From the NCBI RefSeq assembly GCF_000425125.1, contig NZ_AULE01000001.1, forward strand, positions 60,075 through 124,074: a DNA stretch of 64,000 bases, in the 5' to 3' direction. The notes beneath the pieces are model-generated. The model was not told the DNA's origin. It worked only from the letters and a program-made list of their open reading frames with translations, and did no database searches. Made by a program: the position numbers and the translations under genes. Positions 1 through 10,386 of the stretch are shown piece after piece. Source of the stretch: Paenibacillus taiwanensis DSM 18679. GTDB taxonomy: Bacteria; Bacillota; Bacilli; Paenibacillales; Paenibacillaceae. Each line of letters opens with the position of its first letter. Position 1 is the stretch's first letter.

Positions 1-317
1 TCTTTGACGGTCTGTAATTTCTTTAAAAGCTGCTTTTTATATTCTATTTCCTCTAATACTTCTAGTTCTTTCTCCTCCAATAAGGAACGTATTGCCTCAA
101 TACTCTTTCCTTTTTTTAATTCCTGGATTTCTTTAATTTTAAGATCCATTTCTCTATAGAAATTTATGGTTGTTAAATTATAGATATCATAATGATTATA
201 TTCTCGATACCCATTCTCCGGATTTTGCTCAGGCTTGACTAAATCCTTTTCTTCATAAAATTTCAAAGTATCTCTAGTCACACCTAAAAATTTAGCTACT
301 TCTCCAATGCTGTACAC
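1..317 (-). CDS. MerR-family transcriptional regulator (partial, cut by window edge)
   Basis: The N-terminal ~105 residues are present and the C-terminus lies outside the window. The protein opens with a MerR-type winged HTH (SIGEVAKFLGVTRDTLKFYE), then the wing residues ENGYREY, then a long Lys/Glu-rich helix that would form the dimerisation coiled coil. The start is a GTG at 317 with a good Shine-Dalgarno sequence (TAAGGAGGG) just upstream. The C-terminal effector domain is missing, so the ligand cannot be inferred. Confidence 0.8.
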   Translation of the reverse strand, partial: MYSIGEVAKFLGVTRDTLKFYEEKDLVKPEQNPENGYREYNHYDIYNLTTINFYREMDLKIKEIQELKKGKSIEAIRSLLEEKELEVLEEIEYKKQLLKKLQTVK

Positions 318-615
318 GGCGCCCTCCTTAATTGTAAGTACTTATTTCTTTTATCGTCTTACTTTGTCCAAAATGTTGAGCCGTCTGCCTCATCCCAAAT
401 AATAAACTCAAAAATGCTTGCAGGAAATGAGGAATCAACTGAACTTGCCCATCGGATACGGAGCAACCTGTAGTTATTACCTTGCCGTATTCAACATAAA
501 AAGGCGTCCTTGCACCGCTTACATGTGCGAAAGACACCTTTATCTATTTCATTTGCAAACACTTTAAGTCGCTTTGCTTATCGATGTGAGGTTCCACTAC
601 ATTGTTCCATTATAA

Positions 616-1881
616 TTATCCCACATTGTAATGCGGTTTCAGCACAACTTCTTGTTTAGATTCCTGATTCTTGGTCGACGTATTACGTTGGCCAGGTACG
701 GAAATAAAGATCGCAATCACAAAAGAGAGCATGCACAATACCGCGATAACGGTAAACGTAATATGGAATCCACCGAACAATGCGCTAAGGAATGAACCCG
801 CCAAAGCACCTAAACCGAAGCCTTGATAAATGATTCCATAGTTTTTGCTTTGGTTTTTCAAGCCGAAATAATCAGCCACAATAGCCGGGAACACTGTAAT
901 ATTACCACCGAAACAAAATGCAATCACCGCGACACATATGAAAAATGTACTCAAGTTCAAAGGTACGAAATTCAAAGACATGACAGACAATGCCGTTGCC
1001 AAGAGCGCTCCCGCTACCACTTTCATTCGGCCTACTTTATCAGACAACGCGCCGAGTATAATTCGGCCAGCCGTATTAAAAATGGCCACCATAGCTACCG
1101 CATTCGCTGCTGTGCTAACATCGAGACCAGCAAGCTGTACACCGATGTCTTTGACGATGCCGATCAAATACAATCCACTCATACAAGCTGTGAATAAAAT
1201 AAGGAAGAGCATATACGCTTCTTTAGTACGCAGCATTTCTTTAACTGTATAATTCCGCCCACTTTGCAATTGAGTATTGGCGGTTGCAGATGTTTCCGTA
1301 ATTACAGCTTCTTTGATGAGGAACGAACCTGCAATAACCATTACCATCACGATCATTCCCCAGACTAGAAATGCAGAGGAGACACCCATCGTATTGATAA
1401 AATTTGCATTGATATATTTAAAAATCAAACTGCCTGTCCCAAAAGCCCCCACCGATATTCCCGATATTAATCCTTTGCGTTCCGGAAACCATTTGATTAA
1501 ATTGGATAACGATGTGATATAGGCTGTACCATCCGCGAAACCAACTACTACACCAGCCAGCAAGTACAACATCCACAACGAGGAAACCTGTGAGCTAGCG
1601 ATTAGCCCTGCACCAAGAACAGCACCTGCAATCATCGTCAACCGCCGAATACCGATACGATCCTGAATTTTACCAGCAAACAATGTCGCAAAAGCTAGTG
1701 CAAAACTGGTGATGGAAAACGTAATCGACACGGAGCTAAGCCCCCATCCAAATTTGTCAGCTAACGGCTGATTAAATAAGCTCCACGTATATATAGTTCC
1801 TAAGCCCATTTGTACGATAATTGTTCCAAGGACGATCATCCATCGATTTACTTGTGTTGGGGCTGCTGGCTGCGTTCTCAT
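616..1881 (-). CDS. OFA-family MFS transporter (oxalate/formate antiporter-like, YhjX-like)
   Basis: This 421-residue, roughly 12-helix membrane protein belongs to the oxalate/formate antiporter branch of the major facilitator superfamily. It has the early segment IYTWSLFNQPLADKFGW, the loop GKIQDRIGIRR between helices 2 and 3, and the family-typical segment WFPERKGLISGISVGAFGTG. Its length is normal. It lies 168 bp downstream of a LytS/LytTR pair on the same strand. In Escherichia coli the LytS/LytTR pair YpdAB activates the related transporter YhjX in response to pyruvate, so I infer a small carboxylate (pyruvate, oxalate or formate) as substrate. The substrate itself cannot be read from the sequence. 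Confidence 0.85.
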   Translation of the reverse strand: MRTQPAAPTQVNRWMIVLGTIIVQMGLGTIYTWSLFNQPLADKFGWGLSSVSITFSITSFALAFATLFAGKIQDRIGIRRLTMIAGAVLGAGLIASSQVSSLWMLYLLAGVVVGFADGTAYITSLSNLIKWFPERKGLISGISVGAFGTGSLIFKYINANFINTMGVSSAFLVWGMIVMVMVIAGSFLIKEAVITETSATANTQLQSGRNYTVKEMLRTKEAYMLFLILFTACMSGLYLIGIVKDIGVQLAGLDVSTAANAVAMVAIFNTAGRIILGALSDKVGRMKVVAGALLATALSVMSLNFVPLNLSTFFICVAVIAFCFGGNITVFPAIVADYFGLKNQSKNYGIIYQGFGLGALAGSFLSALFGGFHITFTVIAVLCMLSFVIAIFISVPGQRNTSTKNQESKQEVVLKPHYNVG

Positions 1882-1988
1882 GATAGATCCCTCTTTCCAT
1901 GTAAGCTATGATCAAGTTGTACGTTCTCTTTAATCTTTAAGGAAGTAAAAGCCGCTCACGGCTCGCTTTCACACCTTTAGATTACAAT

Positions 1989-2002
1989 AGAAAACGCTTT
2001 CT
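1989..2002. promoter_or_regulatory. Possible catabolite-responsive (cre-like) palindrome
   Basis: The 14-bp near-palindrome AGAAAACGCTTTCT lies in the gap between the response-regulator gene and the OFA transporter. It resembles the CcpA cre consensus (central CG flanked by GAAA/TTTC). A carbon-controlled transporter promoter would fit, but one imperfect site is weak evidence. Confidence 0.35.
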
Positions 2003-2049
2003 TGAGCTAGAAGCGACATGGAATGACGGGATTAGGGAATGAACTGCAT

Positions 2050-2796
2050 TTATATGTGCATCAACTGCCTAAATTCTTTCACTTTACTTCGACTAACAGG
2101 TACTTTGGCATCCATATCACGTAGACGCAGCAGATACGTATTATTGAACCACGGAACGATTTCGTGAATTTGAGATAAATTGACCGTATAGGAACGATGA
2201 CAACGGTAAAATCGATCTTGAGGCAGCATCGCATGAAAGTCCGATATACTCATCGGCATCGTATAAACACCACTCTTTGTAAATACATTTGTCACCTTCT
2301 CTTGTGCTTCCGCATAGTAGATGTCATCACTATCCGTTACGATATACTTGTCCTTTTTCAGCAAATTAATGCGTTTATCCTCCGATCTTGGCCTGCTTTC
2401 CACAGGATGAGAACGCCCTCCTTGCTGCACATTCCGCTCAAAGGTGGTCTCAAGCTTACGCAGCATCGCGGCAATACGGTTCTCGTCATAGGGCTTCAAA
2501 ATATAATCAAAAGCTTCCAGTTCAAATGCTTGGGCCGCATGCTCCTTATATGCCGTTGTAAAAATGACATACGGTTTTTGCGCGAACTTACTAATATTCG
2601 TCGCTAACAGCATTCCGTCCAGTGAAGGTATGTTAATATCGAGAAATATCGCATCAATTTCCTTCTCCTGTAGAAATTTCAGCACATCAAGTCCATCCTC
2701 AAATCGCTCCACGATTTCAATGCGGCTGTGCTTTGTAATAAGATATTCCAGCTCTTCCCGGGCCAACACTTCGTCTTCCACAATTATCGCTCTCAT
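2050..2796 (-). CDS. LytTR-family response regulator (LytR/YpdB-like)
   Basis: The 248-residue protein has an N-terminal receiver domain (acidic pocket VEDE, phospho-acceptor Asp in [12 protein letters not shown], Thr and Lys in TTAY and ILKPY) and a C-terminal LytTR DNA-binding domain (about residues 145-245, with [15 protein letters not shown] and [11 protein letters not shown]). Its start codon overlaps the stop of the sensor kinase (ATGA), so the two are translationally coupled. The next gene downstream is the OFA transporter, its likely target. Confidence 0.92.
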   Translation of the reverse strand: MRAIIVEDEVLAREELEYLITKHSRIEIVERFEDGLDVLKFLQEKEIDAIFLDINIPSLDGMLLATNISKFAQKPYVIFTTAYKEHAAQAFELEAFDYILKPYDENRIAAMLRKLETTFERNVQQGGRSHPVESRPRSEDKRINLLKKDKYIVTDSDDIYYAEAQEKVTNVFTKSGVYTMPMSISDFHAMLPQDRFYRCHRSYTVNLSQIHEIVPWFNNTYLLRLRDMDAKVPVSRSKVKEFRQLMHI

Positions 2797-4436
2797 CGAG
2801 TCTCCTTCTGTATGTCAAAAAAAATGTCTGTACCATGATCTAATCGTTCCACTGTAACACCGTGCCCAAAAATAAGCTTCACTCGCTTATGCACATTAAA
2901 AAGTCCGATATGGTTTGGTGGGACACGCTCTTCCATCACCTGTTTTATCATCTCTTCACGAATACCCACACCCGTATCTCGTACACCAATCCGAACATAA
3001 TCTGCTGTATCTTTGACATAGATTGTGACTGTTCCCGGTCCTTTCTCCTTTAATATCCCGTGGACGATTGCATTTTCCACTAACGGTTGGATGATAAGGC
3101 TTGGAATCTTCACGGCAACTTCATCCACCTCATAAACAACATGTAACCGATTTCCGAAGCGTGCTTTTTCAATTTCCACATAATTACGAACCTGCTCCAG
3201 CTCTTTATGGATATCAATGAGCTCATCGGTAAGTTCCAAATTGTAACGTAAATAACCTGATAAATTAACGATCAGTTCCCTCGCTTGATCCGGTCTAGTT
3301 CGGATGGAGGACCCAATCGCGTTTAATGCATTAAATAAAAAGTGGGGTTGAATGGTGGTCTGCAACGCTTTGAGCTCCGCTTTATTTGCCATCTCTTTAA
3401 TCTCTTCTACACGGGAAACTTCCATTAATGTCGAAATGATTTGGGATAAGCCAACGGCCATCGTCTGGAGCGGATACGTGATTTTATGCGCTTTCCGATA
3501 ATAAATCTTCAAGGTTCCTGTCACTTCTTCTCGCTCTTTCAGCGGAATAATGAGTAACGATTGAATGCCAGGCAACGCATCATCCAACGCATGATTGCTG
3601 ATCCTAAACTCCCCGCTCCGTATCGTCTCCTTGGTCATATCACTAATGATTTCATGCCGGAACTGATAGCGGTCTTCCCCGAAACCGACATAAGCAAGCA
3701 CGCTTGAGGCATCCGTAATCGCCACTGCATCCGCTTGAATATCTTCTTTAATAATGGAACAAATCTTATGTAACGATTCGGGATTGATGGAGCGGAAATA
3801 AGGCAGCGTCTTATTGGCGATGTCCAAAGCCAACTTCGCTTGCTGCGCCGCAATCCCTTCGCGCTCACTTTCAACATTTTGAATTAACAAAATGATCAAT
3901 CCCACATTTAATTGCCCCAGAATCATCGGGGTAGCAATTTTGGATACAATCTCGACACCTAATTGTGTGGGCTCCGCCATAATTACAATTAACAGCATCG
4001 TTAAGGCCTCGCAAGCCATTCCAGCCATTATACCGATAAACCAACGTTTCGCTTTAGGCATTCGAAGATGAATATAACCGGAAACTAGCCCCGCAATCAT
4101 ACTCGTGATCAGGCACGGAATCGAGGTCACCCCACCGATATCGATCAAATAACGATGGATGCCAGACACCACACCCACAACAAGGCCGACCCAAGGCCCG
4201 AATAAGATGCCTCCTGCCATAATGACGATGATTCGTACGTTAACGAGCGAGCCTTCTACATCGATGCCTGAGTAAGTGCCGAATAGTGCAAAAGTACAGA
4301 ACACCATCGTAACGACGGCGAACTCCCTCGTTGTCAGCGATTCTTTTTGCAAAACCTGCTTAAAGCTTGGAATCCGCGTTAAGAAAAATAAAATAATGAG
4401 TAATAATGCTGCCCGCTCAAAAAGCTGAAGCAGCAT
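2793..4436 (-). CDS. LytS-type sensor histidine kinase
   Basis: The 547-residue protein has an N-terminal 5TMR-LYT membrane sensor (about residues 1-190, with [20 protein letters not shown]), a GAF domain (about 205-345) and a C-terminal kinase domain with the LytS-type H-box [13 protein letters not shown]-box ENAIVHG and G-box DTGVGI. This order is that of LytS, YpdA and BtsS. Known members of this sensor class respond to extracellular pyruvate or membrane state. It is the first gene of the unit kinase - regulator - OFA transporter, so a pyruvate-sensing role is a reasonable inference. Confidence 0.92.
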   Translation of the reverse strand: MLLQLFERAALLLIILFFLTRIPSFKQVLQKESLTTREFAVVTMVFCTFALFGTYSGIDVEGSLVNVRIIVIMAGGILFGPWVGLVVGVVSGIHRYLIDIGGVTSIPCLITSMIAGLVSGYIHLRMPKAKRWFIGIMAGMACEALTMLLIVIMAEPTQLGVEIVSKIATPMILGQLNVGLIILLIQNVESEREGIAAQQAKLALDIANKTLPYFRSINPESLHKICSIIKEDIQADAVAITDASSVLAYVGFGEDRYQFRHEIISDMTKETIRSGEFRISNHALDDALPGIQSLLIIPLKEREEVTGTLKIYYRKAHKITYPLQTMAVGLSQIISTLMEVSRVEEIKEMANKAELKALQTTIQPHFLFNALNAIGSSIRTRPDQARELIVNLSGYLRYNLELTDELIDIHKELEQVRNYVEIEKARFGNRLHVVYEVDEVAVKIPSLIIQPLVENAIVHGILKEKGPGTVTIYVKDTADYVRIGVRDTGVGIREEMIKQVMEERVPPNHIGLFNVHKRVKLIFGHGVTVERLDHGTDIFFDIQKETR

Positions 4437-4650
4437 CGTGAAATCTCCGTTTATGGAAATGACCTCCCGTTAACACAAGCTGTTGTTTGTTTATTTTATC
4501 AAAGTTTGCTCTGTTTTCACGTTCCAAATCCATACAACACCTTTATATCGATCTGACCAGTTGGAATTATTTGCGCAGCATCTGCTATATATGTGCATGA
4601 ATTGTGAATCGGAAGTGGTAATATAAAAATGATGTCTAATAAATGGGGAT

Positions 4651-5238
4651 ATGGTGGTGGGATCGTTGATAAAGTGGTTTCAAAGATTACCTGAAGTAGA
4701 TATTAACTTAAATGAATGGACTCCCTTTATACGAAACGACTGGTTTCGGAGACACTTTATGAAGGTTGTTTATGTCATGTGGATTTTTTTATTTCTAGCG
4801 CCCAATTGGCTCGGGCTTACAGCGTTCACTAATAACGTTATGGCAACAATAAAATTTCCCTATCTTCTCCTTGTTGTGATTGCCATTTTTATAATACATG
4901 AGATGCTTCACATTATTGTGATCAATAAGAAAGGTGATATTAGTTTCACCTACACCGGTTTTCATTTTTGGCTTGATACGAATACAATTCTATCAAAAAC
5001 GAGGTTTTGGGTATTCATGAGTCTACCGTATATCGTATTGTCAGTAGTTCCAGCGATTCTCTCATTCTTTTCGTCAGGTCATATCAAAGTACTGTTCATA
5101 TTTATTAGTTGGTTCAATTTGATCATCTCATCTTCCGATATCATTAATTCGTTTTTAATCTTCATAAAACCTAAAAACTCAATATTTTGCAAAGGATTTT
5201 ATCGGGAAAGGGGCATTAACCCTTTTCCTAGAAAATAA
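4651..5238 (+). CDS. DUF3267-type membrane metalloprotease-like protein
   Basis: The 195-residue protein has about four hydrophobic segments and the zincin motif HEMLH at residues 83-87 inside the second membrane segment, typical of the DUF3267 family. Family members are putative intramembrane metalloproteases, but no substrate is known. A ribosome binding site close to ATG 4651 is only GGGGAT, so GTG 4654 or 4657 could also be used. It stands alone between divergent or convergent neighbours. Confidence 0.7.
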   Translation: MVVGSLIKWFQRLPEVDINLNEWTPFIRNDWFRRHFMKVVYVMWIFLFLAPNWLGLTAFTNNVMATIKFPYLLLVVIAIFIIHEMLHIIVINKKGDISFTYTGFHFWLDTNTILSKTRFWVFMSLPYIVLSVVPAILSFFSSGHIKVLFIFISWFNLIISSSDIINSFLIFIKPKNSIFCKGFYRERGINPFPRK

Positions 5239-5483
5239 GAACCTAGCTGGCGTTAAAGTCTGGTTTGTGTTGTTCGAGCCACCTATAATTAGGATTTAAA
5301 CTACGTTCAATTATGTTCTTATCGACAGAAAAAAGAAATTTCACCCCTCTATTTACATTCAATAACGATATGATATAGTCTTTGATAGAAGGGTGATCCT
5401 CCACTAATACGAGCGCTGGCCAGCATTCACACATCAACGAAATATGATCCTTCTCTGAATTCCATTTCGAAAGGATGAATGAT

Positions 5484-5840
5484 GTGAAAGCGAGAAAGTT
5501 AACGATGTTGCTCATGACAATTGTAATGCTCCTGATGTTTTCTACTTCCGTAAGTGCCTACACAGCAGGAACTTATGTAGGTCAAGGAACCCTGACCGTA
5601 TCAGGCTCCTTCACGGCCGGCTATCCTACTGCCGGTGGACCTGGCGAGCTATACGTGCAAGTACTCCGTGTCGTGGACGGTACGGAGCAACTCGTTGCCG
5701 ACCAATCTCAATTTGCCAACCGCGATTACTCGCCTAAGAGCTTCACGATTAACTTCCATAACTTGTCATATGGAACGTACATTGTCAAATATTTCGGAGG
5801 GCCCGCACTGTCCGTTAGTTTCACATCGATTGGCTTCTAA
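5484..5840 (+). CDS. Small secreted protein of unknown function
   Basis: This 118-residue protein starts with a classical signal peptide (basic KARK, then a hydrophobic stretch, cleavage likely after SVSA). The mature part is about 95 residues, Gly/Thr/Tyr-rich and probably all beta (TYVGQGTLTVSG, YGTYIVKYFGG). I chose GTG 5484 because AAGG lies 8-9 nt upstream; the in-frame ATG 5475 directly abuts that sequence. A rho-independent terminator follows immediately. I do not recognise the family. Confidence 0.7.
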   Translation: MKARKLTMLLMTIVMLLMFSTSVSAYTAGTYVGQGTLTVSGSFTAGYPTAGGPGELYVQVLRVVDGTEQLVADQSQFANRDYSPKSFTINFHNLSYGTYIVKYFGGPALSVSFTSIGF

Positions 5841-5851
5841 ATGTATTATCC

Positions 5852-5882
5852 ATCCGCCTGCACAACTATGCAGGCGGATTTC
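5852..5882 (+). terminator. Rho-independent terminator
   Basis: A perfect 11-bp stem (ATCCGCCTGCA / TGCAGGCGGAT) with a short loop follows the secreted-protein stop codon by about 12 nt and ends in a short T-rich stretch. Confidence 0.8.
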
Positions 5883-6017
5883 TCTAAACTTCTCCGTCCC
5901 TTCTGACTCTCACTTAAGCGCATGCCCTTTTCATCACTAGAGTGCCTTGTATTTGCTGAGCTGACGAAGAAACGATTGGCAAGCGAGTAAGCCAGAGTTG
6001 TAGACACTCCTAGTGAA

Positions 6018-6572
6018 CTACTTTTTAAATCGCTCCACTGCATCCATAAAACGCCCGTCCATTAGTCGAACGATATGGTTCACGATCGCCTCACAAGGCG
6101 TTTTCATCCCATCTTCAATCCAATCCAGCAGCGTCCCTGCAAATGCATAGCTATAAAATTGTACGATAAACGTCTTGTCCTCTTCTGAAATCGCACAGGA
6201 AACGGAAACCTCATTGATGACATTGCTTAGAAGCTCAAACAAGACCTGATTTAAAAACATCTCCAAATGTTCTTTGCCTAGAGAGCGGCATGTGTTCATA
6301 CAAAGCGCCTTGTTGCTTTCCACATATTCTAAAATAATCAAGAGCCCCTGCTGCCAAGTCGCATAAGATTTGTTATTTTGGATAGCACCTAACGCCTCCG
6401 TTTTATAGATCCATCCAAGCAGTTCATATATATCTTGAAAATGATAATAAAAGGTTTGGCGATTCAACTTACAGGCCTCCACCAAATCTTTAACCGTTAT
6501 TTTATCCAAAGTCTTGGTGCAGAGCATCTCCTTTAATGCATCAGCCAATGCATGCTTGGTGTACGGATGCAT
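6018..6572 (-). CDS. TetR-family regulator (DhaS-like), probable regulator of oleate hydratase
   Basis: The 184-residue protein has an N-terminal TetR HTH (ITVKDLVEACKLNRQTFYYHF, residues ~24-44) and a helical C-terminal ligand domain of the DhaS/TetR_C_8 type. It is transcribed divergently from the oleate hydratase gene across a 175-bp gap that holds an inverted repeat. Divergent TetR regulators beside oleate hydratase genes usually respond to fatty acids or their CoA esters; that role is inferred from position. Confidence 0.85.
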   Translation of the reverse strand: MHPYTKHALADALKEMLCTKTLDKITVKDLVEACKLNRQTFYYHFQDIYELLGWIYKTEALGAIQNNKSYATWQQGLLIILEYVESNKALCMNTCRSLGKEHLEMFLNQVLFELLSNVINEVSVSCAISEEDKTFIVQFYSYAFAGTLLDWIEDGMKTPCEAIVNHIVRLMDGRFMDAVERFKK

Positions 6573-6661
6573 AAGAAACCTCTCCTTAATAGTCGCAGTT
6601 TCTTTTTATTTTACCATAACCTAAATCTTATTTAGACATATGATACGTGACGTTTAAGTTT

Positions 6662-6685
6662 TAGACACTTGGCTTTAGCTGTCTA
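6662..6685. promoter_or_regulatory. Inverted repeat, candidate TetR operator
   Basis: TAGACA and TGTCTA are separated by 12 bp (24 bp overall) in the divergent promoter region between the TetR gene and oleate hydratase. Size and position fit a TetR operator. Confidence 0.45.
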
Positions 6686-6747
6686 TTTTGATTCCTTTCA
6701 TACTCCTTTAAAGTGAAGGTGTAAGATCATTCAAGGAGGTTGTTAGG

Positions 6748-8517
6748 ATGTATTACAGCAATGGAAACTACGAAGCTTTTGCCCGTCCAAAGAAACCACT
6801 CGGTGTTGATCACAAATCCGCCTATCTGATTGGCTCTGGTCTTGCTTCACTGTCCGCAGCCGCATTCCTCATACGTGATGGTCAGATGAAAGGGGAAAAC
6901 ATTCATATCTTGGAGGAACTCGACATTGCTGGAGGTGGATTAGACGGCATCTACGATGACGGTCGAGGTTTTATTATTCGTGGTGGTCGAGAAATGGAAA
7001 ACCACTTCGAATGCCTTTGGGATTTATTCCGCTCTATTCCTTCCCTTGAGACGGAAGGTGCGTCAGTATTAGATGAGTTCTACTGGCTCAACAAAGAGGA
7101 CCCAAACTTCTCCTTGCAGCGTGCAATCCTTAATCGTGGTGAGGATGCACATACCGACGGCAAATTTACACTTAGCCAAACCGCTTCGCTGGAAATTATT
7201 AAATTGTTCTTTACTCCAGAAGAAGCACTTGAAGATATGAAAATTACAGACGTCTTCTCAGAAGATTTCTTTAACTCGAATTTCTGGCTTTACTGGCAGA
7301 CGATGTTTGCATTTGAGCCTTGGCACAGCGCTATGGAAATGCGCAGATATATTGCGAGATTTATTCATCATATCGGCGGACTGCCAGATTTCTCAGCATT
7401 AAAATTCACAAAATATAATCAATACGAGTCTCTTGCCTTGCCACTCATGAACTATTTGAAAGAACATGGTGTCACCTTCCAATATGCTACAACTGTGACA
7501 AACGTTGAGTTTGAAATTACAGCGCACAAAAAAGTGGCTCGCAAGCTGGTTTATGTGCAGCGAGGACAAGAAAAACATATCGATCTGACGGAAAATGATC
7601 TCGTATTCATTACCAACGGCAGCAATACCGAAAGCTCCACTTTAGGCGACAACAACACGCCTGCCATTATGAACACTTCCCTCGGTGGAAGCTGGGAGCT
7701 ATGGAAGAAGATCGCGGAGCAAGATGCTGCCTTTGGCCGTCCAGACAAATTCTGTGGCAACATTGCGGAAAGCAACTGGGAGTCTGCTACCATTACAACA
7801 CTAGATAACCGGATTCCGCCTTATATTGAGAAAATTTGTAAACGAGATCCATTCAACGGCAAGGTCGTGACCGGCGGGATTGTGACGGTAAAAGATTCAA
7901 AATGGCTAATGAGCTTTACGTTGAACCGGCAGCCTCACTTCAAATCCCAGCCCAAAGACCAACTCGTCGTCTGGGTATACAGCTTGTATTGCGATGTACC
8001 AGGTGACTACATCAAGAAACCGATGAAGGACTGTACAGGTATCGAAATTACGGAAGAATGGCTCTACCACATGGGCGTACCTGAAGCAGAAATTCACGAT
8101 CTTGCTGTAAACTCGGCAAACTGCGTTCCTTGCATGATGCCTTATGTTACCTCTTACTTCATGCCAAGAGCTGCGGGAGATCGTCCGAATGTGGTTCCTG
8201 ATGGTTGTGTCAACGCTGCCTTTATTGGTAACTTTGCCGAAACACCACGAGACACGGTATTTACGACAGAATATTCGGTACGTACCGCTATGGAAGCCGT
8301 GTACACTCTGCTTGACGTTGACCGCGGCGTGCCAGAAGTATTTGGTTCCGCTTATGACGTCCGTGTTCTGCTCGATTCTACAGCAAAAATGATGGACGGA
8401 AAGAAACTAACCGATATGGAGCTACCGCCAGCCATCCAGCTAGCCGCAATGACCGGTGTGCAAAAAATTTCGCACACCCGTATCATGCAACTGCTTAAAG
8501 AGTATCAGTTAGTTTAA
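6748..8517 (+). CDS. ohyA: Oleate hydratase (FAD-dependent fatty acid double-bond hydratase)
   Basis: The 589-residue protein matches the myosin-cross-reactive-antigen/oleate hydratase family in length and motifs: the FAD-binding glycine motif [12 protein letters not shown] (from residue 29), the conserved [13 protein letters not shown] segment that holds the catalytic glutamate region, and the C-terminal [19 protein letters not shown] motif. It adds water to the cis-9 double bond of oleic/palmitoleic acid, detoxifying antimicrobial unsaturated fatty acids. The start is ATG 6748 with a strong AAGGAGG site. A terminator follows, so it is monocistronic. Confidence 0.96.
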   Translation: MYYSNGNYEAFARPKKPLGVDHKSAYLIGSGLASLSAAAFLIRDGQMKGENIHILEELDIAGGGLDGIYDDGRGFIIRGGREMENHFECLWDLFRSIPSLETEGASVLDEFYWLNKEDPNFSLQRAILNRGEDAHTDGKFTLSQTASLEIIKLFFTPEEALEDMKITDVFSEDFFNSNFWLYWQTMFAFEPWHSAMEMRRYIARFIHHIGGLPDFSALKFTKYNQYESLALPLMNYLKEHGVTFQYATTVTNVEFEITAHKKVARKLVYVQRGQEKHIDLTENDLVFITNGSNTESSTLGDNNTPAIMNTSLGGSWELWKKIAEQDAAFGRPDKFCGNIAESNWESATITTLDNRIPPYIEKICKRDPFNGKVVTGGIVTVKDSKWLMSFTLNRQPHFKSQPKDQLVVWVYSLYCDVPGDYIKKPMKDCTGIEITEEWLYHMGVPEAEIHDLAVNSANCVPCMMPYVTSYFMPRAAGDRPNVVPDGCVNAAFIGNFAETPRDTVFTTEYSVRTAMEAVYTLLDVDRGVPEVFGSAYDVRVLLDSTAKMMDGKKLTDMELPPAIQLAAMTGVQKISHTRIMQLLKEYQLV

Positions 8518-8542
8518 ACAAAGTAGGAATAGACAGAACAAT

Positions 8543-8606
8543 ATGAGGTTGTTGCACGATGGTGAGAGCATCAAGAGCCAAATCACCGTGCATCAGCCTC
8601 ATTTTA
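8543..8606 (+). terminator. Terminator of the oleate hydratase gene
   Basis: Long imperfect arms (ATGAGG...TGCACG.TGGTGA and TCACCGTGCA...CCTCAT) around an 18-nt loop are followed by TTTTAT, 26 nt after the stop codon. The following 270 bases to 8877 hold no feature I can support. Confidence 0.7.
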
Positions 8607-8877
8607 TAATGAAACTAGATCCATCAAATCGTTGCTCTTGTAAGAAATCTTAATGCTGTTCACCTTCTAGCCAATATTTAGCCGAGCGATAGCAAATTCA
8701 ATCTAGCTTCTGACTTCATGCGAAATGAGACATGCTTCAATTTTTCGCTGCTGGGCGACTGCTCCCCCCGCTTGTAAGCACCTAGGCTTTAAGATTTTGG
8801 GTTTTCTTATCACTTCTTTTTTTAAAAAAGGTTGTACACGAGCTGAAGCTATTTCACTTACACATTCTTTGACTTTA

Positions 8878-9597
8878 TTAACGAACATTACGATGTGCAA
8901 ACAACCAGGCAGAAATAATTAATAATAGTACTACCCAAAAAAATTGAACCGCTAATCCTGACCACTTGTCCAAAAAGCTGGTTACCGCAGGTATCGAAAA
9001 AAGATTCATTGTAGCAAGTGTAGGTAAAAATTTTGCCAACTGAGAAATAGAAAACAACATTTGACTAAGTCCTAAAATAAGTGGGAACATAATAGCGATT
9101 GGTGCTATAAGCGATTTCGTCATAATTGATAGAGCAGAAGTAACCAAACCTAATTGAATCCAACTAAGTAGGCCCAGAGAAATACTTCCAAAAAACTGTA
9201 CCATTAAAGAACTTGTCCATTCCATATCTTGTTGAAAAAAAAGAACGGTTAAGCCAAGTACACTTGAAACTATTCCTGTACATACTGCAATTAAGGTGAT
9301 ATTCACAAACTTTGCAAATAATAATTTTAATCGGGATGGTTGTGTGAGAAGTGTTGTTCTTAGAGCAGAGTGTGAATATTCTTGTCCAAAATAACCTGCA
9401 CTTGCAACAATAATTCCTAATTGACCTAAATAGAGGGCTTGCAAGGAGAATGAAAGTATCTCACTTTCTCTCCCTATCTTTGGTGTATCGGAGGTTAATA
9501 AGAAGAGTAAGGGAACGATAATGGCACCAAGTACACCTATAATACACCAGTTAAATGAAAAAAATTTAGTTTTCTCACTACGCAACGCAGCGTACAT
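8878..9597 (-). CDS. ABC-2 type permease, lantibiotic-immunity style (second subunit)
   Basis: The 239-residue protein has six hydrophobic segments and an N-terminal cytoplasmic start (YAALRSEKTKFFSF) like EpiG/MutG-type immunity permeases. Its ATG overlaps the end of the preceding permease gene. With the upstream ATPase and the other permease it would form an FEG-type transporter that expels a membrane-active peptide. Position at the end of the lasso operon suggests self-immunity to the lasso peptide; this is inference. Confidence 0.8.
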   Translation of the reverse strand: MYAALRSEKTKFFSFNWCIIGVLGAIIVPLLFLLTSDTPKIGRESEILSFSLQALYLGQLGIIVASAGYFGQEYSHSALRTTLLTQPSRLKLLFAKFVNITLIAVCTGIVSSVLGLTVLFFQQDMEWTSSLMVQFFGSISLGLLSWIQLGLVTSALSIMTKSLIAPIAIMFPLILGLSQMLFSISQLAKFLPTLATMNLFSIPAVTSFLDKWSGLAVQFFWVVLLLIISAWLFAHRNVR

Positions 9598-10385
9598 CAG
9601 TATTTTCCTCCTACATCACTACGAATAAACGCGTAATAAGACAAGCCCAAAGCTAATATTACCCATATAAGCAGTACAATACCGCCTTTTAATGGGTCAT
9701 GTTCAAAAGGGTCTGTTGGTGTTGCAAAAAGAAGATTTCCTGCTGCTACAGGGAGATACTCCCCCCATGCCCACTTTTGTGCTAGGTACTTTCCAAGATT
9801 GTAAACCTGAGGAACTAAAAAAACTAAAGGCACTATCGCATTTCTAAAGAGCATTCCAATCCCAAAAGAAAGTATAGTTAGTAAAATCCAGTCTAGCACC
9901 GAAAAACCAATAAACTGCCAAGCGATTGCGCTTAAATAAAAGGGGTTTAATCCCAGCTCCCCCAAACCAAAATGCGTAATAGAAATTGTGAAAAAAATTG
10001 TTAAAACAGATACTAACGTACTGCATATTAAAAGAGCGAGGACTTTTGCAAAAAAAACCTTAGTACGACTACTTTGACATAATAAAGTTGTACGTAATTG
10101 ATGATGTTTATATTCACTTGCCCCTATAATTCCCCCAAAGACAACCATCGGTAATAACCCAAATAACACCGCATCAAATCCGAAATAATCCAAAGGAGGG
10201 AGAGCCTCTGCTAATTGTGGATGAGTTTCTGGTGTTGCATCTAATCCAATCTGAGCGAAGCTTTTTGCTGCGATAAGTGCAAGTAATGGTTGAACCACCA
10301 CAACTAAAGCACAAATTACCCACCACACTCTACTTGAACAAATATTTGTGAGTTCAAACCGAATGGTTCTTGAAAAATTATTCAT
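9597..10385 (-). CDS. ABC-2 type permease, lantibiotic-immunity style (first subunit)
   Basis: A 262-residue membrane protein with about six hydrophobic segments and the ABC-2 signature region EYKHHQLRTTLLCQSSR, closely paralleled by EYSHSALRTTLLTQPSR in the next gene, so the two are paralogues. The start ATG at 10385 is 1 nt after the ATPase stop codon and has GAAGGTGAGG upstream; a longer open frame beginning inside the ATPase gene is not credible. It works with the ATPase encoded just upstream. Confidence 0.82.
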   Translation of the reverse strand: MNNFSRTIRFELTNICSSRVWWVICALVVVVQPLLALIAAKSFAQIGLDATPETHPQLAEALPPLDYFGFDAVLFGLLPMVVFGGIIGASEYKHHQLRTTLLCQSSRTKVFFAKVLALLICSTLVSVLTIFFTISITHFGLGELGLNPFYLSAIAWQFIGFSVLDWILLTILSFGIGMLFRNAIVPLVFLVPQVYNLGKYLAQKWAWGEYLPVAAGNLLFATPTDPFEHDPLKGGIVLLIWVILALGLSYYAFIRSDVGGKY

Positions 10386-10386
10386 C

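Noticed and set aside
328..537. Minus-strand 69-codon frame after the MerR gene
   Set aside because: No ribosome binding site that I trust, no recognisable family, and it overlaps the likely promoter region of the MerR gene. Could be a gene remnant.
5243..5515. Minus-strand 90-codon frame between DUF3267 and the secreted protein
   Set aside because: Its start lies antisense inside the secreted-protein gene and I see no binding site; an internal Met start would leave 63 residues of no known family.
8703..8922. Overlapping short frames on both strands downstream of oleate hydratase
   Set aside because: They mirror each other over the same bases and contain no recognised motif; treated as non-coding.
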